The notes under the pieces: model-generated
Seen by the model: only the letters and a program-made list of their open reading frames with translations
Told to the model about the DNA's origin: nothing
Database searches by the model: none
Made by a program: the position numbers and the translations under genes
Source: Candidatus Pantoea haifensis
GTDB lineage: Bacteria; Pseudomonadota; Gammaproteobacteria; Enterobacterales; Enterobacteriaceae
Direction of reading: 5' to 3'
Assembly (NCBI GenBank): GCA_018842655.1
Contig: JAGTWN010000007.1
Span: 1 to 64,000, forward strand
DNA: 64,000 bases
Part shown: in pieces, positions 23,509-33,224 of the stretch
Numbering within the stretch: the first letter of the stretch is position 1
Layout: every line of letters begins with the position of its first letter

Positions 23509-24960
23509 ATGTTAACAATAAATCATAATGAAACCGCCGCGCTATCGAATAAAACGCGCAAAACAAACTCGTCAGAGCTGGCAAAGTCCATTGAGCGCCT
23601 CTCATCGGGGTTACGCATTAATGGCGCAAAAGATGATTCGGCGGGACAAGCGATTGCTAATCGTATGACCGCTAATATCAATGCAGACAGCGTGGTCGCG
23701 CGCGGTCTGGATGATGCTATCAGCTACTCACAAACCGCCGAAGGCAGCTTAAGTCAGGTAAGTCAGTTACTTATCCGGGCCAAGAGTCTGGCTATCCAGG
23801 CGGCGAATGGCACGATGTCAGAATCAGACCGGCAAAGCATTGATAATGAATACCAGCAAATCCTCGCAGGTATCAATGATATTGCCAGTCAGACTGAGAT
23901 ATTTGGCCAGTATCCTCTGGCAACCGACTCACCGGAAATGCCACCCGTTCTGTTGGGGAACGTGGAGCCGATTAACACCAAATTTCCGGTGCCGGGCCAG
24001 AATTACTCTTTCAACTCTGGGGTCGTGCCGTTAGCGTATATTCCCGCTGGCGCCACCAATATCACCATCACCATTGACGCTTTGGGACAAGATGATGATT
24101 TGCAGCTGTTTACCCGTGATGGTAAGCATCTGGTGGGTACGCCAATAGACGGAAGCGATCCGGATTACACCTGGGTCAGTAAAGGTATTACTGACGATGC
24201 TTCTGCTACGACTAAATTACTCACTACCAGTAATGGCTTTGCCAGTGGTGCCACCTATGATGATTCGCAATTAATCACAGGTGGTGCCACCTGGGCGTTG
24301 AATGGCAGCGATACGCTTAGCTATAACGGGATGAATATCAGTTATAGCGGTGACGGTGACCGTTATGAAGATGTTGCTGCAGGTGAGTTTAACGACGGGA
24401 CGAACGGCGCTAACCGGCAGGAACGTATCACCCTTGATAACGTCAGTGAAGATCTGATTGTCGTCGTCGTCGGGAATGGTTCATTTACCAGTAATCTGAC
24501 CTGGGGAACATTGCCGCAGCCGACGGTTACGCCGACGGTTCCGCCTAAACAGAGCCGGCCATTTGACGTAGTGACCAGTGCCAGCTTTGGTCAGCAGGTG
24601 CAGTCCGATACTATCGAGCCGACGCCAACAGATACGAAATCCTTAGGATTAAGTAATACCAGCCTGATTTCTGATGCATCTGTTTCAACCGCCATGAATG
24701 CATTAGACGCGGCGCTGGATAAAGTGAGCAGCTATCGCTCAACTTATGGTGCAAAGATAAACCGCTACACGTCTAATAAAACGGTTTTGGCGCAGCAGAA
24801 TACCGCGACGCAGGCAGCCCGAAGCCGCATTCAGGATGCTGATTATGCGCTGGAAGCGAGCCGGTTAGCCAGGGCGCAAATTCTTGAGCAGGGACAAAAC
24901 GCCGCGTTGAAGATTGCCAACCAGACGCCGCAAGCCGTGTTATCGCTGCTCAACAGTTAA
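23509..24960 (+). CDS. orphan flagellin with an inserted central domain
   Basis: Intact, 483 residues. The conserved D0/D1 ends are present: N-terminal MLTINHNETAALSNK... ERLSSGLRINGAKDDSAGQA (about 1-140) and C-terminal SSYRSTYGAKINRY... ALKIANQTPQAVLSLLNS (about 390-483), including the RIQDADYALEASRL pattern. The variable centre (about 150-330) is Asp/Gly/Thr-rich with a beta-type stretch, TNITITIDALGQDDDLQLF, resembling bacterial pre-peptidase C-terminal (PPC) domains; that match is tentative. It is followed by a Pro/Thr linker (PQPTVTPTVPPKQ). No other flagellar gene is in the window. A perfect sigma-28 promoter lies just upstream, so chromosomal FliA would express it. The ribosome site is weak. 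Confidence 0.9.
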   Translation: MLTINHNETAALSNKTRKTNSSELAKSIERLSSGLRINGAKDDSAGQAIANRMTANINADSVVARGLDDAISYSQTAEGSLSQVSQLLIRAKSLAIQAANGTMSESDRQSIDNEYQQILAGINDIASQTEIFGQYPLATDSPEMPPVLLGNVEPINTKFPVPGQNYSFNSGVVPLAYIPAGATNITITIDALGQDDDLQLFTRDGKHLVGTPIDGSDPDYTWVSKGITDDASATTKLLTTSNGFASGATYDDSQLITGGATWALNGSDTLSYNGMNISYSGDGDRYEDVAAGEFNDGTNGANRQERITLDNVSEDLIVVVVGNGSFTSNLTWGTLPQPTVTPTVPPKQSRPFDVVTSASFGQQVQSDTIEPTPTDTKSLGLSNTSLISDASVSTAMNALDAALDKVSSYRSTYGAKINRYTSNKTVLAQQNTATQAARSRIQDADYALEASRLARAQILEQGQNAALKIANQTPQAVLSLLNS

Positions 24961-24995
24961 GGATTTTGAACGCATGGAAGAAATGGATTTTTAAT

Positions 24996-25021
24996 AGCGG
25001 TGCTGTTGCTTCAGCACCGCT
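24996..25021 (+). terminator. hairpin after the flagellin gene
   Basis: AGCGGTGCTG (24996-25005) and CAGCACCGCT (25012-25021) form a perfect 10-bp stem with a 6-base loop, 36 bases past the stop. No T run follows. Confidence 0.6.
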
Positions 25022-25687
25022 GTCTGAGCGGCTTCTGGTATTCTGTGGGGAGCTTCGATACGGCGTACCACTCAAACGATCTTAAGAAGCGTCTTCTGTA
25101 TCTTTACTCGGTTTTATCACACTTCTCTTCATAGCGATGATAATGGCTTAAATCCATTCAGGGATATCGATTCCTGTCGGGGCTCATGCGGTTAATGCAC
25201 AGGTGATACAACAAATCATCAACCGGGGCATTAGCGTTTATACGGGTACTGAGGTAGTAAACCGCCCTCATAATTCCCTTAACATATGCAGATAAAAATT
25301 TCAGCGGACTCTACAAGATGTCACGCAGCCGTCTCCGGAGTATCTGTGGCCCCCTGCTGCTGAACGAATCGCTTTGGCATGTTGTGACGTGAAAGGTAAG
25401 AGAGGCGTATTAGTTACAACAATCGTTAACGTGAAAAAGACTCCCGGCCTATGGCCGAGGCCGGCCGCCTTTTCAGGAGGGTCAATCCAGGCGCGTGTGC
25501 GAGGTTTGCACAGCGTGGCTCAGGATGGGCAGTGTGTTTCCGGTGTGCACCAAAATCATGATCAGGATGAGCTTTGTCGTTTCTGTGGAATGCGGGGGTC
25601 GGCAACATAAATTAGTGGATGCTGTAACTAAATGCCGCTTTATCCTGTTATGGTATCGCACATTAACAAACGCGCCCCGGCTGTAAG
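25022..25687. other. noncoding gap
   Basis: About 660 bases with no supportable gene. A 78-codon frame at 25374-25610 has no ribosome site and no family features, so I leave it out. A GC-rich self-complementary patch lies near 25440-25475 (GGCCGAGGCCGGCC). Confidence 0.5.
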
Positions 25688-26467
25688 TTACTGATCGCCT
25701 GATTTTTCGAGATAAAAAATCAAAAAGATGCCCGGACTGTTTTCAATTTCTAATGCCGTATAGGTGTAGTAATGGAGCACGCCGTTATCATCAATGATGG
25801 CTTTGTTTCCTGCTCCCACGCGGCTGACATCGTGCTGTTCCCACATTTCACGAAACAGGGTACTTCTGGACATCAGGTCAGTAATGACATTTTCAAACAC
25901 ATGAGTATTGCCCGCGGCCGCCTGATATGATCGAAATGAAGCAAGGGTATGCTTCGCCGCTTTTTCCCAGTGCGCTATCCGCTTGCGGTAATCCTCATTA
26001 ATAAACATCAGTTTTAGGGAATTTCTTTCTGACTCTGGGATCACTGACCAGTCAAAAATCTTGTCCCGAACAGCGTCGTTCCAGTAAAGAATATCCATAT
26101 TGGCACGCCGGACAAAAGCCGGGTGAGGATGCAGGGCATCAACCATTGCCATCACTTCAACAGAGAGATCAGACAGATTTTGCGTCAGCTGCCCGCCCCC
26201 AAAAATAACGGCGTTGAGATATTGCTGCTCAACATCCGTTAACTGAAGCACTTTACCAATACGGTTAAGTGCAGCCGGTGAAATCCGGATATCCCTTCCC
26301 TGCTCCAGCCACGTATACCAACTGACACTTATCGCAGCCAGCTGCGCTACTTCTTCTCTGCGCAATCCTTTAACACGCCGGTTAAGTGAGCTAAATCCGT
26401 ACTCCTCTGGGTTTAATTTTGCCCGGTGTTTTAAAAGGAAGCTTTTTATATCGGTATGTCTGGGCAC
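25688..26467 (-). CDS. XRE-family regulator with MmyB-like ligand-binding domain
   Basis: Intact, 259 residues. The GTG start at 26467 is preceded by CAGGAG at good spacing. The N-terminal helix-turn-helix (about 30-85) reads RVKGLRREEVAQLAAISVSW then WLEQGRDIRISP, the hallmark of the MmyB group; the C-terminal part (about 105-255) is the PAS-like MmyB ligand pocket, proposed in the family to bind fatty-acid-like molecules. It is divergent from the MFS gene at 26674 and probably regulates it through the roughly 200-base gap. Confidence 0.88.
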   Translation of the reverse strand: MPRHTDIKSFLLKHRAKLNPEEYGFSSLNRRVKGLRREEVAQLAAISVSWYTWLEQGRDIRISPAALNRIGKVLQLTDVEQQYLNAVIFGGGQLTQNLSDLSVEVMAMVDALHPHPAFVRRANMDILYWNDAVRDKIFDWSVIPESERNSLKLMFINEDYRKRIAHWEKAAKHTLASFRSYQAAAGNTHVFENVITDLMSRSTLFREMWEQHDVSRVGAGNKAIIDDNGVLHYYTYTALEIENSPGIFLIFYLEKSGDQ

Positions 26468-26673
26468 AAATGCTCCTGAGTATGACCTGTAATCACAGGA
26501 TAACGTCTCCTCTTTTCACCTTTCATACAGCGTTTATTATTGTCGCCGCCGCTGAGGGTAAAGAGGATTTTCACTTTTCATTTTCATCAGTGCCGATGAT
26601 AACAGCTACCGCAAGGCCGGGCATCTTGTGCCAGGCCAGACAATATTACAGACGTGACCGGATAACTTTAAGA

Positions 26674-27832
26674 ATGAACGACAGCCGTACAAATAATTTC
26701 ATCATTATGCTCACCGGTATTTTAACGCTGGTAACCGTGATGGGCATCGGCCGCTTTTCACTGACACCCCAGATCCCCTTAATGATAGGGGACGGCTATC
26801 TCACCCTGTCTGGTGCAGGAATAGTGGCCGCGATGAATTACATTGGCTATTTAGCCGGAGCCATACACGTCAGCCGGATGAAACAGGGTCATGCCTTTTT
26901 CTCAAAGCAGGCATTTTGGCAACGGTGCTCGTAACGCTGCTTTCAGGCACGACCTCTTCGTTTATTCTTCAGTGTCTGTTCCGTCTCGTTGCAGGCGCAG
27001 GGGTGCCTGGGCACTGATTATAGTGACTTCATGGACGCAGCTCAGGCTGGGTAACAATAATGCGCCCCGCCTCTCTGCGGCCGTTTTTACTGGTCCCGGC
27101 GTCGGGATCACGCTAACCGGTGTGCTGGCATGGTTGATGGCTTGCTTTCACTTCAGTTCCTCTTACGCCTGGTATATCTATGGTGCTGTGGCACTGATTA
27201 TTAGTCTGTTGATCTGCCGTGCGCTTCCGGCTGAATTTGGTCCGGTCAGCGCCCATGCTGACCTGCATCCACCCGTTAGCACGGAATTGAAAAAGCTGGT
27301 GGTTATCTACTCTCTGGCCGGGTTCGGTTACATTCTGCCGGCCACCTTTCTTGCTCAGATGGCCCACAGCGCCTTCCCGGAAGGGGATCTGGCCGCCTTT
27401 TTCTGGCCCCTGTTCGGCCTGTCTGCTGTAGCCGGAGTGGCGCTGGTGATTCTTTTTGCGGCGCGCTTCAATACGCAGCGTTGTCTGGCGGCCGCAATGA
27501 TGCTGCAGGGTGTTGGCGTGGCGGCCTCAGTGGTTATGCAGAGCACTGCGGGTCTTTTACTCTCCACTGTGTTAACCGGGCTGGGATTTCTTTCAATTAT
27601 GCAGCTGACAATGCGTTTCGCTCGTGAGATTTCAACAGGCTCACTGGCCCGAATGGTCGGCTTACTGACTTCTGGTTATGCAACCGGGCAGCTGGCCGGT
27701 CCGCTGCTCTCTTCAGCAAGCGTGGCGGTGTCTGGTACGTTAAATGAGGCCATTATCCTGGCGGCGGCAGGGCTTATTGCAGGCGGGGTTAGCGTCATGA
27801 CACTCATCCAGCCGGGGAAAAGCAACGCTTAA
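26674..27832 (+). CDS. YbfB/YjiJ-type MFS transporter (frame broken twice)
   Basis: 386 residues after repair from the ATG at 26674 (MNDSRTNNFIIMLTGILTLV). The opening MGIGRFSLTPQIPLM and MNYIGYLAG match the YbfB/YjiJ group of putative twelve-helix transporters. Breaks near 26910 (one A missing, FFSKAGILATVLV after repair) and 27015 (one G missing, GAGVPGALIIVTSW) split it as assembled. Substrate unknown. It is divergent from the MmyB-like regulator and ends at a hairpin shared with the next convergent gene. Confidence 0.85.
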
Positions 27833-27846
27833 GGCTAAAAACAACC

Positions 27847-27874
27847 TGGCTCTTCCCATTTTAAGGAAGAGCCA
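27847..27874. terminator. hairpin between two convergent MFS genes
   Basis: TGGCTCTTCC (27847-27856) and GGAAGAGCCA (27865-27874) form a perfect 10-bp stem with an AT-rich 8-base loop between stops at 27832 and 27900. Confidence 0.65.
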
Positions 27875-27899
27875 TTGACCAGACCGGTAACTGTTATCA

Positions 27900-29116
27900 T
27901 CAATCAGCTACAGAAAGAGAAAGGTTTGCACTCTCTTTTTGTGCTGCCCATGCAAAGAGTGCAGAAGCAATCAGAAGAACCAGTCCAAGCGCAAAAGGAC
28001 TCCACCAACCGACAGCATCAAACAGAATCCCGCCCAGGCCTGCTCCGACAGTAATCGCCAGCTGGATAGTGGCCACCATCAGCCCGCCGCCCGCTTCAGC
28101 ATTTTCTGGCAAGGCTTTACTGAGCCAGAGTCCCCACGCTACCGGCGCTGGCGTAGAAATCAGGCCCCATGCGGCCAGTAAAATCGTTACAACCATAAAA
28201 GAAGCGCCCGCCCCGATAAGCAATCCCGCTATCAGCGCCATGGCAAGCGGTATCGCGATCAGGTATGCGTAAAGGCCTCGTTGCAATAAATGCCCGATAA
28301 ACCCGGTGCCAGCCAGTCCAAAAATACCCAAAGCTAACAGCATTAGTGAAAGTTGCGTCACCGAAACCCGCGTGATCTCCTCCAGAAAAGGGCGCAGGTA
28401 AGTGAAAATGGCAAACTGCCCCATAAACAGGAACATAATGCCTGTCATTCCCAGCGCCACCTGTGGCATGCGAAGTAAAGAAAAAGGGTTAGCCGAATGG
28501 CTTTTTGCTGTAGTCGCTGGCATCAGGGAATGCTGCGCCACTGCCAGATAAAAGCCATAACAGCCAAAGGCACCACAATGAAAAAAGATCCTCGCCAGCC
28601 GATATACTGGCCCAGAAAACTGCCTAGTGGTGCAGCAACGGTGGCTGCCAGCGCGTTACCGCCATTAATCAATGCCAGCCCTTTGGCGACGGCATGAGCG
28701 GGGATCAGACGCATCACGGTGGCCGTCGACATTGACCAAAAACCACCGATAGCAACACCCAACAGCGCACGTCCCGCCATAAAGGTTATACCATTGGTCG
28801 CCAGCGTTACCATCAGGCCTGAAATCGTCAGCAGAAAAGTGAAGCTCAGCAGGACTTTTTTACGATCGATATGCCCTGTAAGCAGTGTGTTCAGCAGACT
28901 GGTAATCACTGCGAACAGCCCCGATACTGAAATGGCCTGACCCGCATTTCCCTGGCTGAGGCCTAGATCGTCAGCAATCGGTGTCAGCAGGCTTACCGGC
29001 ATAAACTCCGAGGCAATAAGAACAACCACCCCGAGCGTCATTGAAAAGATGGCTCCCCATGCGGGATGATGGCTGACGTGTGTTTTATTGTCTGAAGTGG
29101 CAGGCGCTGTAGGCAT
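27900..29116 (-). CDS. NepI-like MFS exporter (frame broken once)
   Basis: 405 residues after repair. The DHA1 exporter pattern is clear: VLIASEFMPVSLLTPIADDL in TM1, DRKKVLLSF in loop 2-3, and GVAIGGFWSMSTATVMRLIP, close to the purine-ribonucleoside exporter NepI and related sugar/drug exporters. The break near 28530 is one missing C (SIPLMPATTAKS after repair). The start at 29116 gives MPTAPATSDNKTH. Divergent from the LysR gene at 29230, probably its regulator. Substrate not determinable. Confidence 0.85.
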
Positions 29117-29229
29117 TTTTCTGTTCCGTTAAAAATTCAGCACCCAGTTTAAAACAGTTTGATAGCTTTGATTATCCAGGGTAATTTTTAAGTACTTTTG
29201 AATTTTACTCAACAATAAGCGTCTCCGTT

Positions 29230-30123
29230 ATGAATGACATCCTGGCTTTTCTGGCAGTGGCTAAAGAACAAAGTTTTACCAAAGCATCACGTACTCTTGG
29301 CGTTACGCCTTCTGCACTGAGCCATACGGTAAAGCATCTTGAGGAAAGGCTGGGAGTGAGGTTACTTGCCCGCACAACACGTAATGTTGCCCCCACTGAA
29401 GCGGGAGAACGGTTATTACAGTCAGTTGGTCCACTTTTTGAGCAGATAAACACAGAAATCGACAGAATCGGTGAAATGAGAGATAAGCCAGCCGGAAATA
29501 TTCGCCTGACCTGTTCAGATGATGCGGCTGAACAATTACTGCGGCCTGTTTTACCTGCGTTTTTCCGCCAGTATCCAGACATCAACGTAGAAATTTGTAT
29601 CGATTATGGTTTTACCAATATTGTCAGTGAACGCTTTGATGCCGGTATACGCCTCGGTGAATCAATCAGCCTTGATATGATTGCTGTTCGCCTCGGACCG
29701 GACTGGCGCCTGTCAGTGGTGGGCTCGCCTGATTATTTCAGCCATAATCCAAAACCTCATCACCCACAGGCGTTAACCACTCACAATTGCATAAACATTC
29801 GACACGCTATTGGTGGAAGTGCTTATGCCTGGGAGTTTGAGAAAGATGAGCGAAAAATCAACGTCCGGGTTAATGGCCAGTTCACCGCAAACAGTAACAT
29901 TCATATTCTCAACGCTGCCCTTGACGGCATCGGCCTGGCGTATCTTCCTGATTATATGGTAGAAGAGCATATTAAAGAGGGGCGTCTTATTGAGGTTCTG
30001 GCAGACTGGAGTCCCTATTTCGAGGGCTATCATCTCTATTATCCTCACAGAAGAAATACGTCTTCGGCCTTTTCTGTCTTTGTCGAGGCCGTGAAATATC
30101 AGGGGCAACGCACCGCGTCTTAA
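29230..30123 (+). CDS. LysR-family regulator
   Basis: Intact, 297 residues. The winged helix reads FTKASRTLGVTPSALSHTVK, followed by [12 protein letters not shown] and the effector domain with [14 protein letters not shown]. It is clearly paralogous to the transposon regulator at 8989 (same length and shared signatures), suggesting both come from one recent lineage. It lies divergent from the NepI-like exporter, which it probably controls. The TATGAA-N5-TTCATA dyad of the transposon was not seen in this promoter. Confidence 0.93.
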   Translation: MNDILAFLAVAKEQSFTKASRTLGVTPSALSHTVKHLEERLGVRLLARTTRNVAPTEAGERLLQSVGPLFEQINTEIDRIGEMRDKPAGNIRLTCSDDAAEQLLRPVLPAFFRQYPDINVEICIDYGFTNIVSERFDAGIRLGESISLDMIAVRLGPDWRLSVVGSPDYFSHNPKPHHPQALTTHNCINIRHAIGGSAYAWEFEKDERKINVRVNGQFTANSNIHILNAALDGIGLAYLPDYMVEEHIKEGRLIEVLADWSPYFEGYHLYYPHRRNTSSAFSVFVEAVKYQGQRTAS

Positions 30124-30270
30124 TAAGAGATGATGCCCCTGATGCAGATAAATAAAGGCGAGTATGACACCGCTCCGATCACGTCACGCCTTTCTGTCAG
30201 TTGATTCCTTTTGTCCAGACTTCGCAACCTGTGCCCGGTAAGGTATAGTCCGCTTTTTTACGGAGGAACC

Positions 30271-31139
30271 ATGCTGATCAACTCATCTATTCGCCTTAAC
30301 AAATACATCAGCGAGAGCGGGATCTGTTCTCGTCGTGAAGCCGATCGCTACATTGAACAAGGGAATGTTTTTATTAACGGCAAACGGGCCGCGATTGGCG
30401 ATCAGGTATCAGCTGGCGATGTGGTAAAAGTTAATGGTCAGCTTATTGAGCCACGTAATGAAGACGATCTGGTATTGATTGCGTTAAATAAACCGGTTGG
30501 CATTGTCAGTACCACCGAAGAGGGTGAAAAAGACAATATTGTTGATTTTGTGAATCACAGTAAACGAGTCTTCCCTATCGGCCGCCTGGATAAAGATTCT
30601 CAGGGGCTGATTTTCCTGACCAATCACGGCGATTTAGTGAACAAAATCTTACGCGCCGGCAACGATCATGAAAAAGAGTACATGGTGACCGTCAACAAAC
30701 CCGTGACTGATGAGTTCATCCACGGTTTGGGTGCCGGTGTGCCAATGCTCGGAACGGTTACCAAAAAATGCAAGGTGAAGAAAGAGGCACCCTTTGTGTT
30801 TCGTATCACGCTGGTGCAAGGGCTTAACCGTCAAATTCGCCGTATGTGCGAACATTTTGGTTATGAAGTTACCAAACTTGAGCGTACCCGCATTATGAAC
30901 GTCAGCCTGAAAGGCTTGCCTTTGGGTGAATGGCGAGATTTAACAGACGATGAATTGATCGGGTTGTTTAAACTGATTGAAAATTCAACATCTGAAGTGA
31001 AAAAAGCAAAAAAACGCCCGCTAAGGCGGTAGCTAAAAAGCCGGGTAATAGCGGCCCCAAAAATGCTGAAAAATCGGCTGGCAACCTCGCCTCTCGCAAA
31101 CGCTTTACTCAGCCTGGGCGGAAGAAAAAGGGCCGCTAA
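30271..31139 (+). CDS. rluF: 23S rRNA pseudouridine(2604) synthase RluF (frame broken once)
   Basis: Isomerises uridine 2604 of 23S rRNA (and U35 of tRNA-Tyr in E. coli). 289 residues after repair, against 290 for E. coli RluF. Start at 30271 after GGAGG. An N-terminal S4 RNA-binding domain ([20 protein letters not shown], about 5-65) precedes the RsuA/RluF catalytic domain with the Asp in [14 protein letters not shown] and the [15 protein letters not shown] block. A basic tail ([14 protein letters not shown]...) follows the break at an A7 run near 31012, where one A is missing. It is a housekeeping-type gene, unexpected on a plasmid. Confidence 0.92.
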
Positions 31140-31511
31140 GCACGCCACTCGTTGTGTACAGGTAATTGTCCGTTGCAAGAAAACGTCCTGTTGAAGAAGT
31201 GTCGCCGATATAGCTTTTACTGTTACGTGCCGCCACGCTCCATGCGGCACAGCTAATAATCTCAGCCGGAAATTTAGATTCCGTTAAATATCACGACACG
31301 CCTTCTGCGACATTAAGAACGGTTAATCTACTGTTGGCGTGAAAATGACTGTTAACTTTTCGCGATAATGCCCGGCGTTTTATCCTTTACCAAAAATTTA
31401 TTGACACTGAGCTGTAACGGCGCTGGTATACAGAGCACTGGTGTAGTAATACCTGGTAGCCTGAACGGACGAATTTTATTCTGATTGATCTGTGTCCAGA
31501 CGATGTTCTGA
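31140..31511. other. noncoding gap between rluF and the fimbrial locus
   Basis: About 370 bases. A weak hairpin GTGCCGC/GCGGCAC at 31227-31250 lies past rluF. Usher and tip-subunit genes would be expected here downstream of a CS1-type subunit gene, but no trace of them was found. Confidence 0.5.
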
Positions 31512-31983
31512 TTATTCAATACCTTTCTTAGCCTGAGAAATATTCAGTTCCTTCGCCAGAGAGCCGGTTGTAGCAGCCTCTTTTCCGTTAGGGAAAAGCA
31601 CGGCGGTAGTGAAATCAGCAGGTGTCGTGTCGCTCAAGGCCTGACCACGCCAGCTTACTGCCGGAGGAATAGTGTTGGTAGTAGCACCGGCATTATTAAC
31701 CAGCTGCGGCGCGGTAACTAACTTCATATTAATAGCACTCGCTGAGGCGCTCATTGCATTTGACCCAATCCTGGTCATCATAGAGACCGGGGATAAACCA
31801 GTCCCTGAAACATATTTCATCTCAACAGATTTTGGTAAGGCACTACCATCAGATAGCGTCATATCAATTGTCGGGTCAACGTTCGCCGTGACAGTGATAT
31901 CTTTCTGAACGGCATAAGCTGAACCTGTCAGGCAAACAAACAAAGCAGCAAAAGTGAGAGGTTTAGTAATATAAGTTTTCCAT
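31512..31983 (-). CDS. CS1/alpha-fimbriae major-subunit-like protein (5' frame problem)
   Basis: About 156 residues. A signal peptide (TYITKPLTFAALFVCLTGSA) is followed by VQKDITVTANVDPTIDMTLSDG, the N-terminal donor-strand region typical of CFA/I-CooA-type pilins, then a beta-rich body. The natural ATG at 31983 is one base out of frame with the signal peptide (ATG-GAAAAC; removing one G gives MKTYITKPL), so the start as assembled is uncertain. The chaperone-like gene lies upstream on the same strand; no usher or minor subunit is downstream. AT-rich compared with neighbours, suggesting acquisition. Confidence 0.75.
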
Positions 31984-32091
31984 GTATTCTTTTTAATTCA
32001 GACGTAATGTCATACAGACATTCATTGTTTATCAACAATTTGGTTGCAATGTGTTTAGCAAAAAATAAACGTCACTTTCATTTGATTAACA

Positions 32092-32802
32092 TTAAAAACT
32101 AGTTGGCTTTGTTTTTTCAAGCCAGCTTTTGTATTTAATGATTATTTTGTCTTGGTTTTTTATTAACGGCAAATGATATTGTCTCTCAGGAAATAAATTT
32201 ATATTATCAGTTTTCCATTGACGTGCTGTTTCAGGCTTACCTTGATGGCATAATCCAACATCAATGATTTTTATCCGCCGATTACCCTTATTTTTTAACT
32301 TCTTGTGATATTTAGTCAGAGAAGTGGAAATTTGCGGATTGCGTGGAGGAACAGTAACCAGAATTCCCCAAACAAGATTTACACTGACATCTGTCGTAAT
32401 CTTTTTACCGGCATTACTCAATGCAGGATCATCCGGTGATAGTACGCCTTCAAACATCACGCGATATATTTGTTCTGTTTCAGGTATATTCATTGTCACG
32501 AAACGAATAAGTTTGCTACTTCATCCGGGAATAGCAGATTTCGGTGGCATGACAACCAAATCATTTCCCTTTCCGGGTTTAATTTCAATCTCTTTTTCAT
32601 CTGGCGCCCCCGGACTGATAATCTTAAACACCTTTGTTTGCACAAACTGCACGTCCCGGGATTTTGATATTAATCGTACACTCCCTTCACCTTTTTCATT
32701 AAGACCAACGACCATAGGGTAAACAGTCATATTTGCCTGAGCAGCAAAAGAAAAAATTGACAACACCATGAATAACACATGACGCAATCCATTTATATTC
32801 AT
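32092..32802 (-). pseudogene. CS1-type fimbrial chaperone with in-frame stop
   Basis: About 236 codons. A signal peptide (NGLRHVLFMVLSIFSFAAQA) then MTVYPMVVGLNEKGEGSVRL and VQFVQTKVFKI resemble the periplasmic chaperones of alpha-type fimbriae (CooB/CblB). An in-frame TGA at 32521-32523 (after PPKSAIPG) interrupts it; the same frame then continues SSKLIRFVTMNIPETEQIYR to 32092. This is a nonsense change, not a frameshift; CGA to TGA would explain it. The conserved post-stop region (RVMFEGV) shows it was one gene. Without usher and chaperone the locus is probably dead. Confidence 0.75.
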
Positions 32803-33224
32803 TTTAACTTTTTAATAACCGTAAAATTTTTTCTCTATCCGTGTTGTTTTTGGGATTTTATATTTCACCGCTAATGAGCGATCTGTATTTTGAGTTCCGG
32901 AAAAATTAAATCAACTTTAAGTGAGTTATTTAACAGGAATTTAAGTGAAAAACAGAAGCCAACAAAAAAACCATAAAAAAAGCAAATTAGCTCTCCTTAA
33001 TAGATTACAAGCTCTTAAAAGGAGTGTTTGAGAAAATCATGGCCTGCTATATACAGCTTCAGGATTAAGCGTGCAGGGCATTTTTACTTATCCCTGTGGC
33101 GACTGCCTTTCTCTGAACGGACCGATCTGGATTAGATTTGAAATGTTGCAGATATGTTTTTTTGTTATTTTTTGATTATCATTCCAGACAAAAACCGAAA
33201 ATGACGATAACAGAGGCAAAGACA
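32803..33224. other. AT-rich noncoding gap
   Basis: About 420 bases, markedly AT-rich on the fimbrial side. It should contain the fimbrial promoter and that of the LacI-like gene. I looked here for a lost helix-turn-helix for the LacI-like gene and found none. Confidence 0.45.

Noticed and set aside
25374-25610. 78-codon forward frame with several Cys and His
   Set aside because: Looked like a small zinc protein, but lacks a ribosome site and ordered ligand spacing; odd composition comes from GC-rich repeats.
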